Shown here piece by piece: positions 33,517 to 41,895 of a stretch of DNA of 64,000 bases (positions within the stretch are counted from its first letter, which is position 1; the number at the start of each line of letters is the position of its first letter). This stretch comes from JADKAV01 sp041393775 (GTDB lineage Bacteria > Actinomycetota > Actinomycetes > S36-B12 > UBA10799). The stretch is taken from positions 124,001 through 188,000 of the forward strand of contig JAWKJM010000005.1 of the NCBI GenBank assembly GCA_041393775.1. Reading direction: 5' to 3'. A program made the translations under genes and the position numbers. The notes beneath the pieces were generated by a model. The model searched no databases. It was not told the origin of the DNA and worked only from the letters and a program-made list of their open reading frames with translations.

Positions 33517-34230
33517 GTGTTGTATTGGATGTTCAAGTACATCCTGCTTGGGCCTTGGCTGCGGCTGCTGTTCCGGCCCCAGGTCGAGGGTCTGGAGAAC
33601 ATACCCGGTGACGGTCCTGCCATTCTCGCGAGCAACCACTTGAGCTTTTCCGATTCGATCTTCCTGCCCCTGGTGTGCAAGCGGCACATCACCTTCCTGG
33701 CCAAGGCGGAGTACTTCACGGGCAAGGGCATCAAGGGGTGGTTGACCAAGGCGTTCATGAAGGGTGTGGGCCAGGTCCCGATCGACAGATCCGGTGGCGG
33801 CGATGCGGCGCTGAACACAGCTCTGCGGGTCATGGGCGAGAACGAACTCCTGGGGATCTACCCCGAGGGGACCCGCTCACCGGACGGGCGGCTGTACCGC
33901 GGCAAGACCGGGGTCGCACGGATGGCCTTGGAGGCGGGTGTGCCAGTCATCCCGGTGGCCATGATCGGCACCCGGGAGATCCAGCCTGCCGGGAAGAAGA
34001 TCCCCAACATCCGCCGAGTGGGCATCAAGATCGGCGCACCGCTGGACTTCTCACGCTACGAAGGTATGCAGAACGACCGGTTCGTGCTGCGCTCGATGAC
34101 CGACGAAATCATGTACGAACTCATGGAACTGTCCGGCCAGGAGTACGTGGACATCTACGCTGCCAGGGCCAAGGAAGTCATCGCGGACGGGGAGTCCGTG
34201 CAGGCCGCTGCCGCAGCCCAGGCGCTGTAG
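33517..34230 (+). CDS. plsC: 1-acyl-sn-glycerol-3-phosphate acyltransferase (PlsC family)
   Basis: Adds the second fatty acyl chain in phosphatidic acid synthesis, or acylates a related lipid. It has 237 residues from GTG at 33517, with GGGAGG 6 bases upstream. The catalytic H-x4-D motif is in SNHLSFSDS (about 35-41). The glycerophosphate site YPEGTRSPDG is near 113-122, and GVPVIPVAMIGT is the fourth conserved block. It matches the position of Rv2182c upstream of aroG. It is probably membrane-associated at the inner face. Acylation of mannolipids is possible in this context but cannot be told here. Confidence 0.92.
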   Translation: MLYWMFKYILLGPWLRLLFRPQVEGLENIPGDGPAILASNHLSFSDSIFLPLVCKRHITFLAKAEYFTGKGIKGWLTKAFMKGVGQVPIDRSGGGDAALNTALRVMGENELLGIYPEGTRSPDGRLYRGKTGVARMALEAGVPVIPVAMIGTREIQPAGKKIPNIRRVGIKIGAPLDFSRYEGMQNDRFVLRSMTDEIMYELMELSGQEYVDIYAARAKEVIADGESVQAAAAAQAL

Positions 34231-34263
34231 GCGTCGCGGGCGCGAGCAAGTTACCCTTCAAAG

Positions 34264-35610
34264 GTGTCAGACCTTGCATCCCACAGCGTGATCTCGTGGC
34301 CGGAACTGCCTGCTGCGCAGCAGCCGCAGTGGCCCGACGCGCAGCGGTTGGCGCAGGTCACCGAGGAGTTGGCGGCCGTCCCACCGCTGGTCTTCGCCGG
34401 TGAATGCGACCAACTCATGGGTCAGCTGGGCCAGGCGGCGCGGGGTGAGGCGTTCGTCCTCATGGGTGGGGACTGTGCGGAGACGTTCGCGGCGAATACG
34501 GCCAATTCCATCCGGGCGCGGCTCAAGACCGTTCTGCAGATGGCGGTGGTGCTCACCTACGGATCCCGGATGCCGGTCGTCAAGATCGGCCGGATGGCGG
34601 GGCAGTACTTCAAACCGCGGTCCAAGCCGCTGGAGTCCCACGACGGCGTGATTCTACCGTCCTATTTCGGCGACGGCGTGAATGCGCAGGCGTTCGACGC
34701 GGCATCGCGCGTCCAGGACCCGCAGCGCCTGCTGAGCGCCTACCACGCCTCGAGCGCGGCCCTGAACCTGGTTCGAGCGTTCACCCAGGGCGGCTACGCG
34801 GACCTGCATCAGGTGCATGCCTGGAACCAGGACTTCGTGCGGGAGTCCGAGGCGGGTATCCGCTACGAACGACTCGCGCGCGAGATCGACAACGCGCTGG
34901 CGTTCATGCGCGCGTGTGGCGCCGACCCGGAGGAGTTCAAGCGGGTCGACTTCTACGCCGGACACGAAGCGCTGGTCCTCGACTACGAACGCCCTCTGGT
35001 GCGGGTCGATTCACGTACCGGCAATCCGTACTCGGTGTCGGGGCACTTCCTGTGGGTCGGTGAGCGCACGCGCGATCTGGATTCGGCACATGTGCAATTC
35101 GCGTCGGTGATCCACAACCCGATCGGCGTCAAACTGGGACCGACGGCGACGCCGGAGGATGCGGTGGCCTTGGCCGAGGCGCTGAACCCCGACCGGATCC
35201 CGGGCCGCCTCACGTTCATCGCCCGCATGGGTGCGGACAAGGTGGCTGAGGTCCTGCCCCCGATCGTGGAGAAGGTGGAAGCCAACGGGCACCCGGTGGT
35301 CTGGGTGTGTGATCCGATGCACGGCAACACCCGTGAGACCAGCGGTGGTGTGAAGACCCGGCAGTTCGAGGACGTCACCGCCGAAGTGCACGGATTCTTC
35401 GAGGTACACCGTCAGCTCGGCACCCATCCCGGCGGGTTGCACATCGAGCTGACCGGCGATGACGTCACCGAGTGTCTCGGTGGGATCGGCGGCCCGCAGG
35501 AGCAGGATCTGCCCTATCGCTACGAGACGGCCTGTGACCCGCGGCTGAACCGGGTCCAGAGTCTCGAACTCGCCTTCGAGGTGGCCGCCCGTCTCGACGA
35601 GATCCGCTGA
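34264..35610 (+). CDS. aroG: 3-deoxy-7-phosphoheptulonate synthase, class II
   Basis: The first step of aromatic amino-acid synthesis: phosphoenolpyruvate plus erythrose 4-phosphate. It has 448 residues, the usual length of plant/actinobacterial type II enzymes. Visible signatures are LMGGDCAETFA (about 77-87), GRMAGQYFKPRS, the DYERPLVRVDS and SGHFLWVGERTR regions, NPIGVKLGP and WVCDPMHGNT with the metal-binding Asp/His. The start is GTG at 34264, 33 bases after plsC. Type II enzymes are often feedback-regulated through N-terminal helices, which are present. The 3' gap holds a long palindrome that may stop transcription. Confidence 0.96.
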   Translation: MSDLASHSVISWPELPAAQQPQWPDAQRLAQVTEELAAVPPLVFAGECDQLMGQLGQAARGEAFVLMGGDCAETFAANTANSIRARLKTVLQMAVVLTYGSRMPVVKIGRMAGQYFKPRSKPLESHDGVILPSYFGDGVNAQAFDAASRVQDPQRLLSAYHASSAALNLVRAFTQGGYADLHQVHAWNQDFVRESEAGIRYERLAREIDNALAFMRACGADPEEFKRVDFYAGHEALVLDYERPLVRVDSRTGNPYSVSGHFLWVGERTRDLDSAHVQFASVIHNPIGVKLGPTATPEDAVALAEALNPDRIPGRLTFIARMGADKVAEVLPPIVEKVEANGHPVVWVCDPMHGNTRETSGGVKTRQFEDVTAEVHGFFEVHRQLGTHPGGLHIELTGDDVTECLGGIGGPQEQDLPYRYETACDPRLNRVQSLELAFEVAARLDEIR

Positions 35611-35651
35611 CGGCCGCGACCCGTCGTCAAGGGGCGGTGCCGGCACGGGCC

Positions 35652-35766
35652 TTTGTGACGATGTTGCGGGGTGCGGGCCTGCGTTGTGACGAAGGTGCGC
35701 GGTTCACCCGACCGAAACCGCGCACCTTCGTGACAGAGCGATTCGGCGGTCCACAACTTCGTAACA
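35652..35766. repeat. Family B nested palindrome, copy 3
   Basis: The best-paired member. Inner arms GACGAAGGTGCGCGGTT (35688) and the near-complement ending ACCTTCGTGAC (about 35733) form a long stem around a short loop. Outer arms TTTGTGACGATGTTG (35652) and CAACTTCGTAACA (to 35766) enclose it. It lies between the convergent 3' ends of aroG and the kinase gene, where it could act as a two-way terminator. No family A copy is next to it. Confidence 0.82.
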
Positions 35767-35856
35767 GTCGCGCCGGGCGCCCACGGCCAGAGGTGCGCGG
35801 CCGGACGCGACCTTGCGCCACGGCCAGAGGTTCTCGCCCGCGCACGCACCGGGACG

Positions 35857-37824
35857 TCAGGTGATGGTCAGCGTCACCAGAGAGCCGTGACTTGCGCGTG
35901 ACCCGCCCGAGGGGTCCTGCGAGAGCACCCGGTTGGCCAAGGTGACCCCGAACTGCTCGCGCGTCGTGACCTTGAAACCAGCGTTCTCCAGTGTCGCGCG
36001 CGCGGAATCCGTGTCCATGCCCACGACGCTGGGCACCTCCACGTACTGAGAACCCTTGGACACCAACACCTTGACCTTGTCACCTCGGTACGCGGTCGTG
36101 CCGTTGCCCGGTTCGGTGCCGATCACCTTGCCGAACTCCACCGACTCGTCGAAACGCTCGGTGGTGCGGGATTTCAGACCGCTGGCGGACAAGGTGGCCT
36201 GGGCCTGATCCACGCTCATTCCCCGGACGTCCGGGACCACCACTGGTTCGGGGCCCTGCGAAATCGTCAACGCGACTGCGGAGTCGCGTTTCAGAGGTGT
36301 CCCGATCTTGGGGTTGGTGCGCAGCACCTGTCCCTGTGGGATCTTGCGACTGTATCCCTGCAGAACCTGCCCGGTCTTCAGATTCACCGCCTCCAGGGCC
36401 TGGCTGGCGGCCGATTGGCTCATGCCTTTCACGTCCGGAACCCGGTACCTCTCCGGGCCCTTGGACATGATCACTGACACGGTCCCGTTGGCTGCGACCT
36501 TCTGGCCGGCGCGGGGGTCGGTGCTGATGATGGTGCCGGCTTCGCGTTTCTCCGAGTACTTCTCATCGGCCACCCGCATCGTCAGTCCGACGTCGTTGAG
36601 AGCGGCCAGTGCCTCGGAGCGGGACATGCCCGCCAGTTTGGGAGTGTTCACCGTTTCGGTGGTCCCGAGCTGCCATCCGAAGTAGCCCACGGCTGCGGCG
36701 ATGGCGGCCAGCAGGACCAGTGCCAGTGCCCGGCGACGCTTCCGGGGCTTGACCGCGGTGGCCGGGCGCGACGTGGGTGGTCCCACGACCGAAACCACGG
36801 GGGAACTGCCGCCGGCCGGTGGTGCTTCGACCGCCACCGCGGGCAAGTCTGCGGCGACGTCGGGTGAAGCCGCCGGTTCGGCTTCGACCGGTGGTACCTG
36901 TGACTGGACCACAAGTGTCTCCGGAACCACGATCGGGGGTACAGCGGCTGAGGGTGCCGATCGCAGCTCGGCCGGGGCACCGGCATCGGGATCGGCATTG
37001 CGTCGCAGTTTCACGACCAGGTTCAGCATCTCGCGAGCGCTCTGGAACCGGTCCGACGGGTCCTTGGCCGTGGCTTTCTCGCACAAGGCGTCGATCCCGG
37101 GCTCCACGTCGACGAACATGCTCGGATCTGGCACCCGCTGATGCTGGTGCAGTGCCAGCACGTCATCGACGGAGTTGGCCCGGAACGGAACGTGGCCGGT
37201 GAGCATCTCGAACAGCAGGATGCCGCTGCTGTAGAGGTCGCTGCGGGGATCGGGGGTGCGGTCCGAGGCCTGCTCGGGGGCGAGATAGGCAGCAGTACCC
37301 AGCAACAACGAGGCGCGGTGGTCCCCGTCCTCGATGGCTCGTGCGAGGCCGAAATCCGTGACCTTCACCTCCCCGCGCTCTCCGATCAGGACGTTCTCCG
37401 GCTTGATGTCCCCATGCACGAACCCCGCGGCGTGTGCTGCGCAGAGCCCCTCCAGAACAGCCTTGAGTAGGTCCAGGGCTCGCGCCACAGGCAGCCGCCC
37501 GCCCCAGGTCAACTCCTGGCGCAAGGTGCGACCCGGAACGTATTCCATGACCAGGTAGACGGCATCGGCTGTGCGCCCGCGGTCGAACACCGCGACGACA
37601 TGGGGATCCGAGAGCTGGGCGGCCGCGCGAGCCTCGGTGATGAAACGGTCGGTGAAGCCGGGCTCGTAGACCAGATTGTCGTTCATGACCTTCACGGCGA
37701 CTTCCCGTTCGAGCCGGGAGTCGAAGCCCCGGTACACGGTGCCCATGCCACCACCGGCGATGACCCGATCCACTCGGTAGCGCGCATCGAGCACGCGACC
37801 GCTGAGATCTGAACTGGTCCGCAC
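35857..37824 (-). CDS. pknL: Ser/Thr protein kinase with four PASTA domains (PknL-like)
   Basis: A 655-residue membrane kinase. The kinase domain (about 13-275) has the glycine loop AGGGMGTVYRG, the ATP lysine K45 (VAVKVM), the catalytic segment VHGDIKPENVL with D139, and DFG at 157-159. The usual H-R-D reads HGD, so it is a non-RD kinase at that point. A proline-rich linker, a membrane helix (about 365-385) and four PASTA repeats (about 390-655) follow, which sense muropeptides or lipid II outside the cell. The start is GTG at 37824. It matches PknL in position (next to aroG), although M. tuberculosis PknL, as I recall, lacks PASTA repeats. Confidence 0.88.
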   Translation of the reverse strand: MRTSSDLSGRVLDARYRVDRVIAGGGMGTVYRGFDSRLEREVAVKVMNDNLVYEPGFTDRFITEARAAAQLSDPHVVAVFDRGRTADAVYLVMEYVPGRTLRQELTWGGRLPVARALDLLKAVLEGLCAAHAAGFVHGDIKPENVLIGERGEVKVTDFGLARAIEDGDHRASLLLGTAAYLAPEQASDRTPDPRSDLYSSGILLFEMLTGHVPFRANSVDDVLALHQHQRVPDPSMFVDVEPGIDALCEKATAKDPSDRFQSAREMLNLVVKLRRNADPDAGAPAELRSAPSAAVPPIVVPETLVVQSQVPPVEAEPAASPDVAADLPAVAVEAPPAGGSSPVVSVVGPPTSRPATAVKPRKRRRALALVLLAAIAAAVGYFGWQLGTTETVNTPKLAGMSRSEALAALNDVGLTMRVADEKYSEKREAGTIISTDPRAGQKVAANGTVSVIMSKGPERYRVPDVKGMSQSAASQALEAVNLKTGQVLQGYSRKIPQGQVLRTNPKIGTPLKRDSAVALTISQGPEPVVVPDVRGMSVDQAQATLSASGLKSRTTERFDESVEFGKVIGTEPGNGTTAYRGDKVKVLVSKGSQYVEVPSVVGMDTDSARATLENAGFKVTTREQFGVTLANRVLSQDPSGGSRASHGSLVTLTIT

Positions 37825-37886
37825 ACCAAAAAGTGTACGGTTGGCCCCGGTGTCGCCCGTACAAATGGCCGTACATGATGGGGGAC

Positions 37887-38354
37887 ATGTCAAAACAGCG
37901 CGCGGAGATCGCCATGTCGGCCGACGAGGTACACGACTTCCTGGCCGCTGGCGGCACCGTCCAAGTGGCCCTTCACGGCCCCGACGGCTACCCGGACATC
38001 ACGCCCATGTGGTTCGTGATCGATGACCAGACGCTGTGGATGCGTACCTACGGCAAGAGCCAGAAAGTCCTCAACGCCCGGCGTGATCCGCGCGCCTGCG
38101 CGCTGATTGAAACCGGCGACCGCTACCTGGAACTGCGTGGCGTGCAGATCACCGGCGACTTGGAGATCGTCGACGACGTGGACCGGATCTGCTGGGTCGC
38201 GGCCAGACTGATGGTGAAGTACGAAGGGGTCGCGGCCGAACACATCCCGGCCTTGGAGGTCGCCTACCGTGACAGGGCGTCCAAGCAGGTGGCGCTGGGG
38301 TTACCGCTGGACCGGATCGTGTCCTGGGACCACCGGAAGATGGAACGGGCGTGA
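37887..38354 (+). CDS. Pyridoxamine 5'-phosphate oxidase-like flavin/F420 protein
   Basis: A protein of about 155 residues with the split-barrel fold of the PNPOx-like family, which binds FMN, F420 or heme. The opening MSADEVHDFLAAG and the strands TVQVALHGPDGYPDITPMWF are characteristic, as is the KSQKVLNARRDPRACALIE segment. Candidate starts are ATG at 37875, 37878 and 37887. The last is preferred for its GGGGGA just upstream. Its stop overlaps the start of crtYc by 4 bases, so it belongs to the lycopene cyclase operon. The substrate is unknown. A redox role on a carotenoid is only a guess. Confidence 0.8.
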   Translation: MSKQRAEIAMSADEVHDFLAAGGTVQVALHGPDGYPDITPMWFVIDDQTLWMRTYGKSQKVLNARRDPRACALIETGDRYLELRGVQITGDLEIVDDVDRICWVAARLMVKYEGVAAEHIPALEVAYRDRASKQVALGLPLDRIVSWDHRKMERA

Positions 38355-38665
38355 TCTACCTGTGGGTGCTGGCCGGAATCTTTGTCGCCAGCGCGTGGCT
38401 GGAAGTCGTGGTCCGCACCCGGGTGTTCCGACGCTGGCGCCGGCTCCTGCTCACGCTGGCGGGCACATTGCCCCCCCTGTTGTTGTGGGACTGGTACGCC
38501 ATCCGGGCAGGGCACTGGCACTTCCATGATCTGACCGGCGTGATGCTAGGGGTCGTGCCCCTCGAGGAGTTGCTCTTCTTCGTCGTCGTGCCGATCGCGG
38601 GCATACTCAGTCTGGAGGCGGTGCGGGCGGTACGGGGCTGGCCGACGGGGGACGAACTGCGATGA
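38351..38665 (+). CDS. crtYc: Lycopene cyclase subunit CrtYc
   Basis: One half of the heterodimeric membrane cyclase that forms rings on lycopene. It has 104 residues from GTG at 38351 with three membrane helices (about 4-22, 35-52 and 72-92). The signature PLEELLFFVVVPI (about 75-87) contains the conserved acidic pair of this family. It is translationally coupled at both ends, to the upstream PNPOx-like gene and to crtYd. Heterodimeric cyclases of this kind occur in Gram-positive bacteria. Whether it makes beta, epsilon or gamma rings cannot be told. Confidence 0.9.
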   Translation: MIYLWVLAGIFVASAWLEVVVRTRVFRRWRRLLLTLAGTLPPLLLWDWYAIRAGHWHFHDLTGVMLGVVPLEELLFFVVVPIAGILSLEAVRAVRGWPTGDELR

Positions 38666-39075
38666 CCTACACCCAGATCGCGGTCCTGGCCGCCGGGCTA
38701 GCCGTTCTGCTCGACGTCATCTTGCGCACCAGACTCGTCACCCGGCGGGTGTTCTGGGTCTCGTACGCGATCATCGTGTTCTTCCAGTTGATCAGCAATG
38801 GCCTCCTGACCGGTTCCGGCGTGGTCCAGTACGACGGTGATGTGATCATCGGATCCTCCAGCCCGGAAACCGGCAGACCGGCGTTTGTCGGGGACGGACG
38901 GCTCGCATACGCACCCGTCGAGGACCTGCTCTTCGGCTTCGCGATGATCCTGTGGTCGCAGACCCTATGGGTCTATTGGGGTCGGCGCGGGGTCGACCGG
39001 GAACCACACTCGGGGCCCCCGCGGTGGTCCCGTCGACGTGTGGCCGCGGTCAGTGACGAGCCCGGAAGGCCCTGA
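38662..39075 (+). CDS. crtYd: Lycopene cyclase subunit CrtYd
   Basis: The second half of the heterodimeric lycopene cyclase. It has 137 residues from ATG at 38662, overlapping the crtYc stop (ATGA). Three membrane helices are visible (about 5-22, 29-48 and 90-108), and the signature PVEDLLFGFAMIL (about 83-95) parallels that of CrtYc. The C-terminal 30 residues are hydrophilic and basic. Its end overlaps the end of the convergent crtB by 26 bases. Confidence 0.9.
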   Translation: MTYTQIAVLAAGLAVLLDVILRTRLVTRRVFWVSYAIIVFFQLISNGLLTGSGVVQYDGDVIIGSSSPETGRPAFVGDGRLAYAPVEDLLFGFAMILWSQTLWVYWGRRGVDREPHSGPPRWSRRRVAAVSDEPGRP

Positions 39076-39958
39076 CCGCCGCCGGCACGGCAACGAGGGC
39101 CCTGCGCGTCAGGGGCACGGTCGCCCGGCGGGTGAACACGTCGTAGCCGTTGGCCTCGACCTGGTCGACGATGCCGCAGTACAGGACGCTGGCGGCCGCG
39201 ATGCACGGCTGGGAGGCAGGTTCGAGCATGGCGATCCCCGGGTTGGCCCTGGCCTGCAGCATCCGTACCCGGCCGATCTGGTCGGCCAGCGCCTCCCGCC
39301 AGTCGTCATCAACCCGGTGAGCCCGCACATCGGCCTGCGTGACTCCGTGTTCGGCCAGTTCCGCCAAGGGGAGGTAGATGCGCCCTCGTTCGAGATCCTC
39401 TCCGACGTCCCTGATGAAGTTCGCGAGTTGGAAGGCGATGCCCAGATCGCGCGCGTGGCCGTATGCCCGTAGCGAGCTTGGCTCGAGGATGGGAACCATC
39501 TGCAGCCCGATAACGGCCGCCGAGCCGTAGACGTATTCGAACAGGTCTTCGTATGTCTGGTACTGCTCCACGGTCAGGTCCATCGCCATCGAATGGAAGA
39601 ACGCCGCGAAGTGCTCGGAGGGGATCGACCAGCGCACCGCGGTGTCCACCGCCGCAGCGGCAATCGGGTCGGAACTGTGCCCAGCCTGCAGATCGTGCAT
39701 GAACCGGTCCGACCAGCGCTTCAGTGCATCCGCTCGCTGTTGAGGGGACACCGAGGGGTCGATTCTGTCCACGATCTCGTCGGCGTGGCGGGCCAGGCCG
39801 TACAGCGCGTGCACGAAGGGGCGCTTCGCAGCGGGCAGCAGGCGGGTGGCCAGGAAGTAGGTCCTGCCGTGTTGGGCGTTCAGCGTCCTGCAGCGCGAGT
39901 AGGATGCCCGCAGGGCAGGATCGGTGATGCCTGCGGCACGCAACTCACGGGTGGGCAT
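39050..39958 (-). CDS. crtB: Phytoene synthase
   Basis: Condenses two geranylgeranyl diphosphates to phytoene. It has 302 residues. The two aspartate-rich motifs are present: RHADEIVDRID (about 57-67) and FIRDVGEDLERGRIYLP (about 180-196). It begins with a segment YSRCRTLNAQHGRTYFLATRL, read in parts, that matches the family. It is convergent with the lycopene cyclase operon and separated from crtE and crtI by the mptB gene. The start ATG is at 39958. A squalene-type function is unlikely in this neighbourhood. Confidence 0.93.
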   Translation of the reverse strand: MPTRELRAAGITDPALRASYSRCRTLNAQHGRTYFLATRLLPAAKRPFVHALYGLARHADEIVDRIDPSVSPQQRADALKRWSDRFMHDLQAGHSSDPIAAAAVDTAVRWSIPSEHFAAFFHSMAMDLTVEQYQTYEDLFEYVYGSAAVIGLQMVPILEPSSLRAYGHARDLGIAFQLANFIRDVGEDLERGRIYLPLAELAEHGVTQADVRAHRVDDDWREALADQIGRVRMLQARANPGIAMLEPASQPCIAAASVLYCGIVDQVEANGYDVFTRRATVPLTRRALVAVPAAVRAFRARH

Positions 39959-40114
39959 GAGTCAATTGTGTCGACCGGCGTCAAGGTCGCACATGCGCGC
40001 CCTCTGCACCCGCGAACGCATGACAGGATGAGCGCGGGAGGCGCAGATGGGTGCGGTGCGCGTGGTTCGCTTTGGGCACGGTGACTGGGTCGCCTGTGCG
40101 CGGACGGGACCGCT

Positions 40115-41653
40115 GTGCACGAGGTAGGGGATCCGCCCCGTCGGCATTCCTTCTTCGTCCACTACGTCGTGGTGGGTCTGGTCGGGGCGATCCTGGTCGC
40201 GATCGGCTCCCTCGGCGTCGGCTGGCTGCCCGTCAACACGTCGATCTATGGCAACCCGGTGGTGGCGGCACTGCGGTCACCGGGGGCCGGTGTGGCGCTG
40301 GCACGGTTCAGCGTGATCGTCGGCATGGCGTTGCTCCTTCAGGCCTGGCTCGTGCTCGGTTACGACGTCTTGAGGGGGCGGGTTGACGACATCGCCGCGT
40401 TGTGGTGGTCGTTGGTCGCCTGGTCGGCCCCCTTGGTGCTGACCCCGCCGTTGTTCAGCCGCGACGCCTACGCGTACTTCACGCAGGGCAAGCTGCTCAT
40501 CCAAGGGCTCAACCCGTATGACGTCGGGGTGGCGGCCGAGTCGGGATGGTTCAACGACGGGGCTGATCCGCTGTGGGCGGAGTCGCCGACCCCGTACGGA
40601 CCACTCTTCCTGCTCATCGAGCGCGGCGTGGCGGAGTTCGTGGGGCCGCATCCCGTCTGGGCTGCAATTGCCTTCCGGCTTTGGGCACTCCTGGCCGTGG
40701 CGATCCTGGCGGTGGCCGTACCCGCTCTGGCGAAACGACACGGGATCAGCGCAGCCAAGGCGTTATGGCTCGGAGTGCTCAACCCGCTGGTGATCATGCA
40801 TTTCGTGGCGGGTGCTCACAATGACGCCCTCATGGCGGCCGCGATCGTGGTGGGCCTGCTGTGGGCCGTCGACTACCACCCGATCGCAGGGACCTTGATG
40901 ATGGCGGTGGCGATCGCGGTCAAGCCGATCGCGCTGGTGGCACTACCGTTCATCGGTCTCATCTGGGCCGGGATCAGGGCGGGGTGGTGGGACCGGATCC
41001 GAACGTGGGCGATGTCCGGTGTAGTGGCCGCCGCTGTTGTGGTGGGGCTCGGCCTGGTCTCGGGCACCGGACTCGGATGGATCGCGGCGTTGTCGACCCC
41101 TGGTGCGATCCGGACCTGGCTGTCGCCACCGACTGCCTTGGGAATGATCGTCGGGTGGTTGGTTCGCATGGTCGGGCTTGGCGACAATACGGATCTCGCG
41201 GTGGCCGTGTTCCGGGCAGTGGGCTCACTTCTGGCGGCGGGGATCCTCCTGTGGCTGGTGCTGAGGCCGAGGGGGCGGTCCGCGACCCGGGGAGCCGGCC
41301 TGGCGCTGCTTGCGGTCGTAGTGCTCGGACCTGTTGTGCAGCCGTGGTACCTGCTGTGGTCGCTGCCGGTGCTTGTCGCTACCGGGATGGCTGCCCGCTG
41401 GCTGCACACGACGTTGCTGTTGACCTCTGTGCTCACTCTGCACGGGGTCGCGGGCACCAGCGCGACCAGCGACGCGTTGTTCGAGTTCGGCGACGGGCTC
41501 GGGCTGTTGCTGGTCGCGGGGCTACTGGCGCTGATCGTGTGGGCTTCGCCCCGCGAGCGGGTGTTGTTGCTTGGTGACCCCGGGGACCCGGGCCTGGCCC
41601 CCGACGACCGGCCGTCGCAGGCGCGATTCGATCAGATGGTGATCCAGACGTAG
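40115..41653 (+). CDS. mptB: Alpha-1,6-mannosyltransferase, MptB-like (GT-C)
   Basis: A 512-residue membrane enzyme with about 12-13 helices. The first large loop has FSRDAYAYFTQGKLLIQGLNPYD (read in parts, about 112-134), the signature of the MptA/MptB group, with the catalytic aspartate in SRD. Later segments PTPYGPLFL, AGAHNDALM and AIAVKPIAL also fit. These enzymes use polyprenyl-phosphate mannose to build the alpha-1,6 mannan core of lipomannan outside the membrane. Position near a prenyl synthase and pknL agrees with mptA (Rv2174). The start GTG at 40115 lacks an obvious ribosome site and may be further in. Confidence 0.88.
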   Translation: MHEVGDPPRRHSFFVHYVVVGLVGAILVAIGSLGVGWLPVNTSIYGNPVVAALRSPGAGVALARFSVIVGMALLLQAWLVLGYDVLRGRVDDIAALWWSLVAWSAPLVLTPPLFSRDAYAYFTQGKLLIQGLNPYDVGVAAESGWFNDGADPLWAESPTPYGPLFLLIERGVAEFVGPHPVWAAIAFRLWALLAVAILAVAVPALAKRHGISAAKALWLGVLNPLVIMHFVAGAHNDALMAAAIVVGLLWAVDYHPIAGTLMMAVAIAVKPIALVALPFIGLIWAGIRAGWWDRIRTWAMSGVVAAAVVVGLGLVSGTGLGWIAALSTPGAIRTWLSPPTALGMIVGWLVRMVGLGDNTDLAVAVFRAVGSLLAAGILLWLVLRPRGRSATRGAGLALLAVVVLGPVVQPWYLLWSLPVLVATGMAARWLHTTLLLTSVLTLHGVAGTSATSDALFEFGDGLGLLLVAGLLALIVWASPRERVLLLGDPGDPGLAPDDRPSQARFDQMVIQT

Positions 41654-41694
41654 TCCGGGAGAGGTCGATCCGGGTCGGCGGGCTTTGGGACGCG

Positions 41695-41781
41695 GTTAGA
41701 GATTTTGCACCAGGTTAGAGAACGTGCACGAGGTTAGAGAACCCACGTGTGGCTTCTCTAACCTCGTGGACGTTCTCTAAC
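41695..41781 (+). repeat. Family A repeat, copy 4 (core with partial extra unit)
   Basis: The 68-bp core lies at 41714-41781. It is preceded by a 19-base partial unit GTTAGAGATTTTGCACCAG at 41695. The arms differ from copy 1 (GAACGTGC here, GATTGTGC there) yet remain self-complementary. The side domain and GAGCGATTT modules are absent. It sits between the convergent 3' ends of mptB and crtI. The remaining 110 bases to crtI show nothing I recognise. Confidence 0.85.
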
Positions 41782-41895
41782 CTGGCGGCGCTGCGAGGTC
41801 CGGTCAAGTGCGGCGCGGCGAGGTCCGGACGGGTTGCTGCGCCACCCCCCTGCAAGGGTGCGGACCTCAGGATCGACCCACATGTGCGGGCACGT

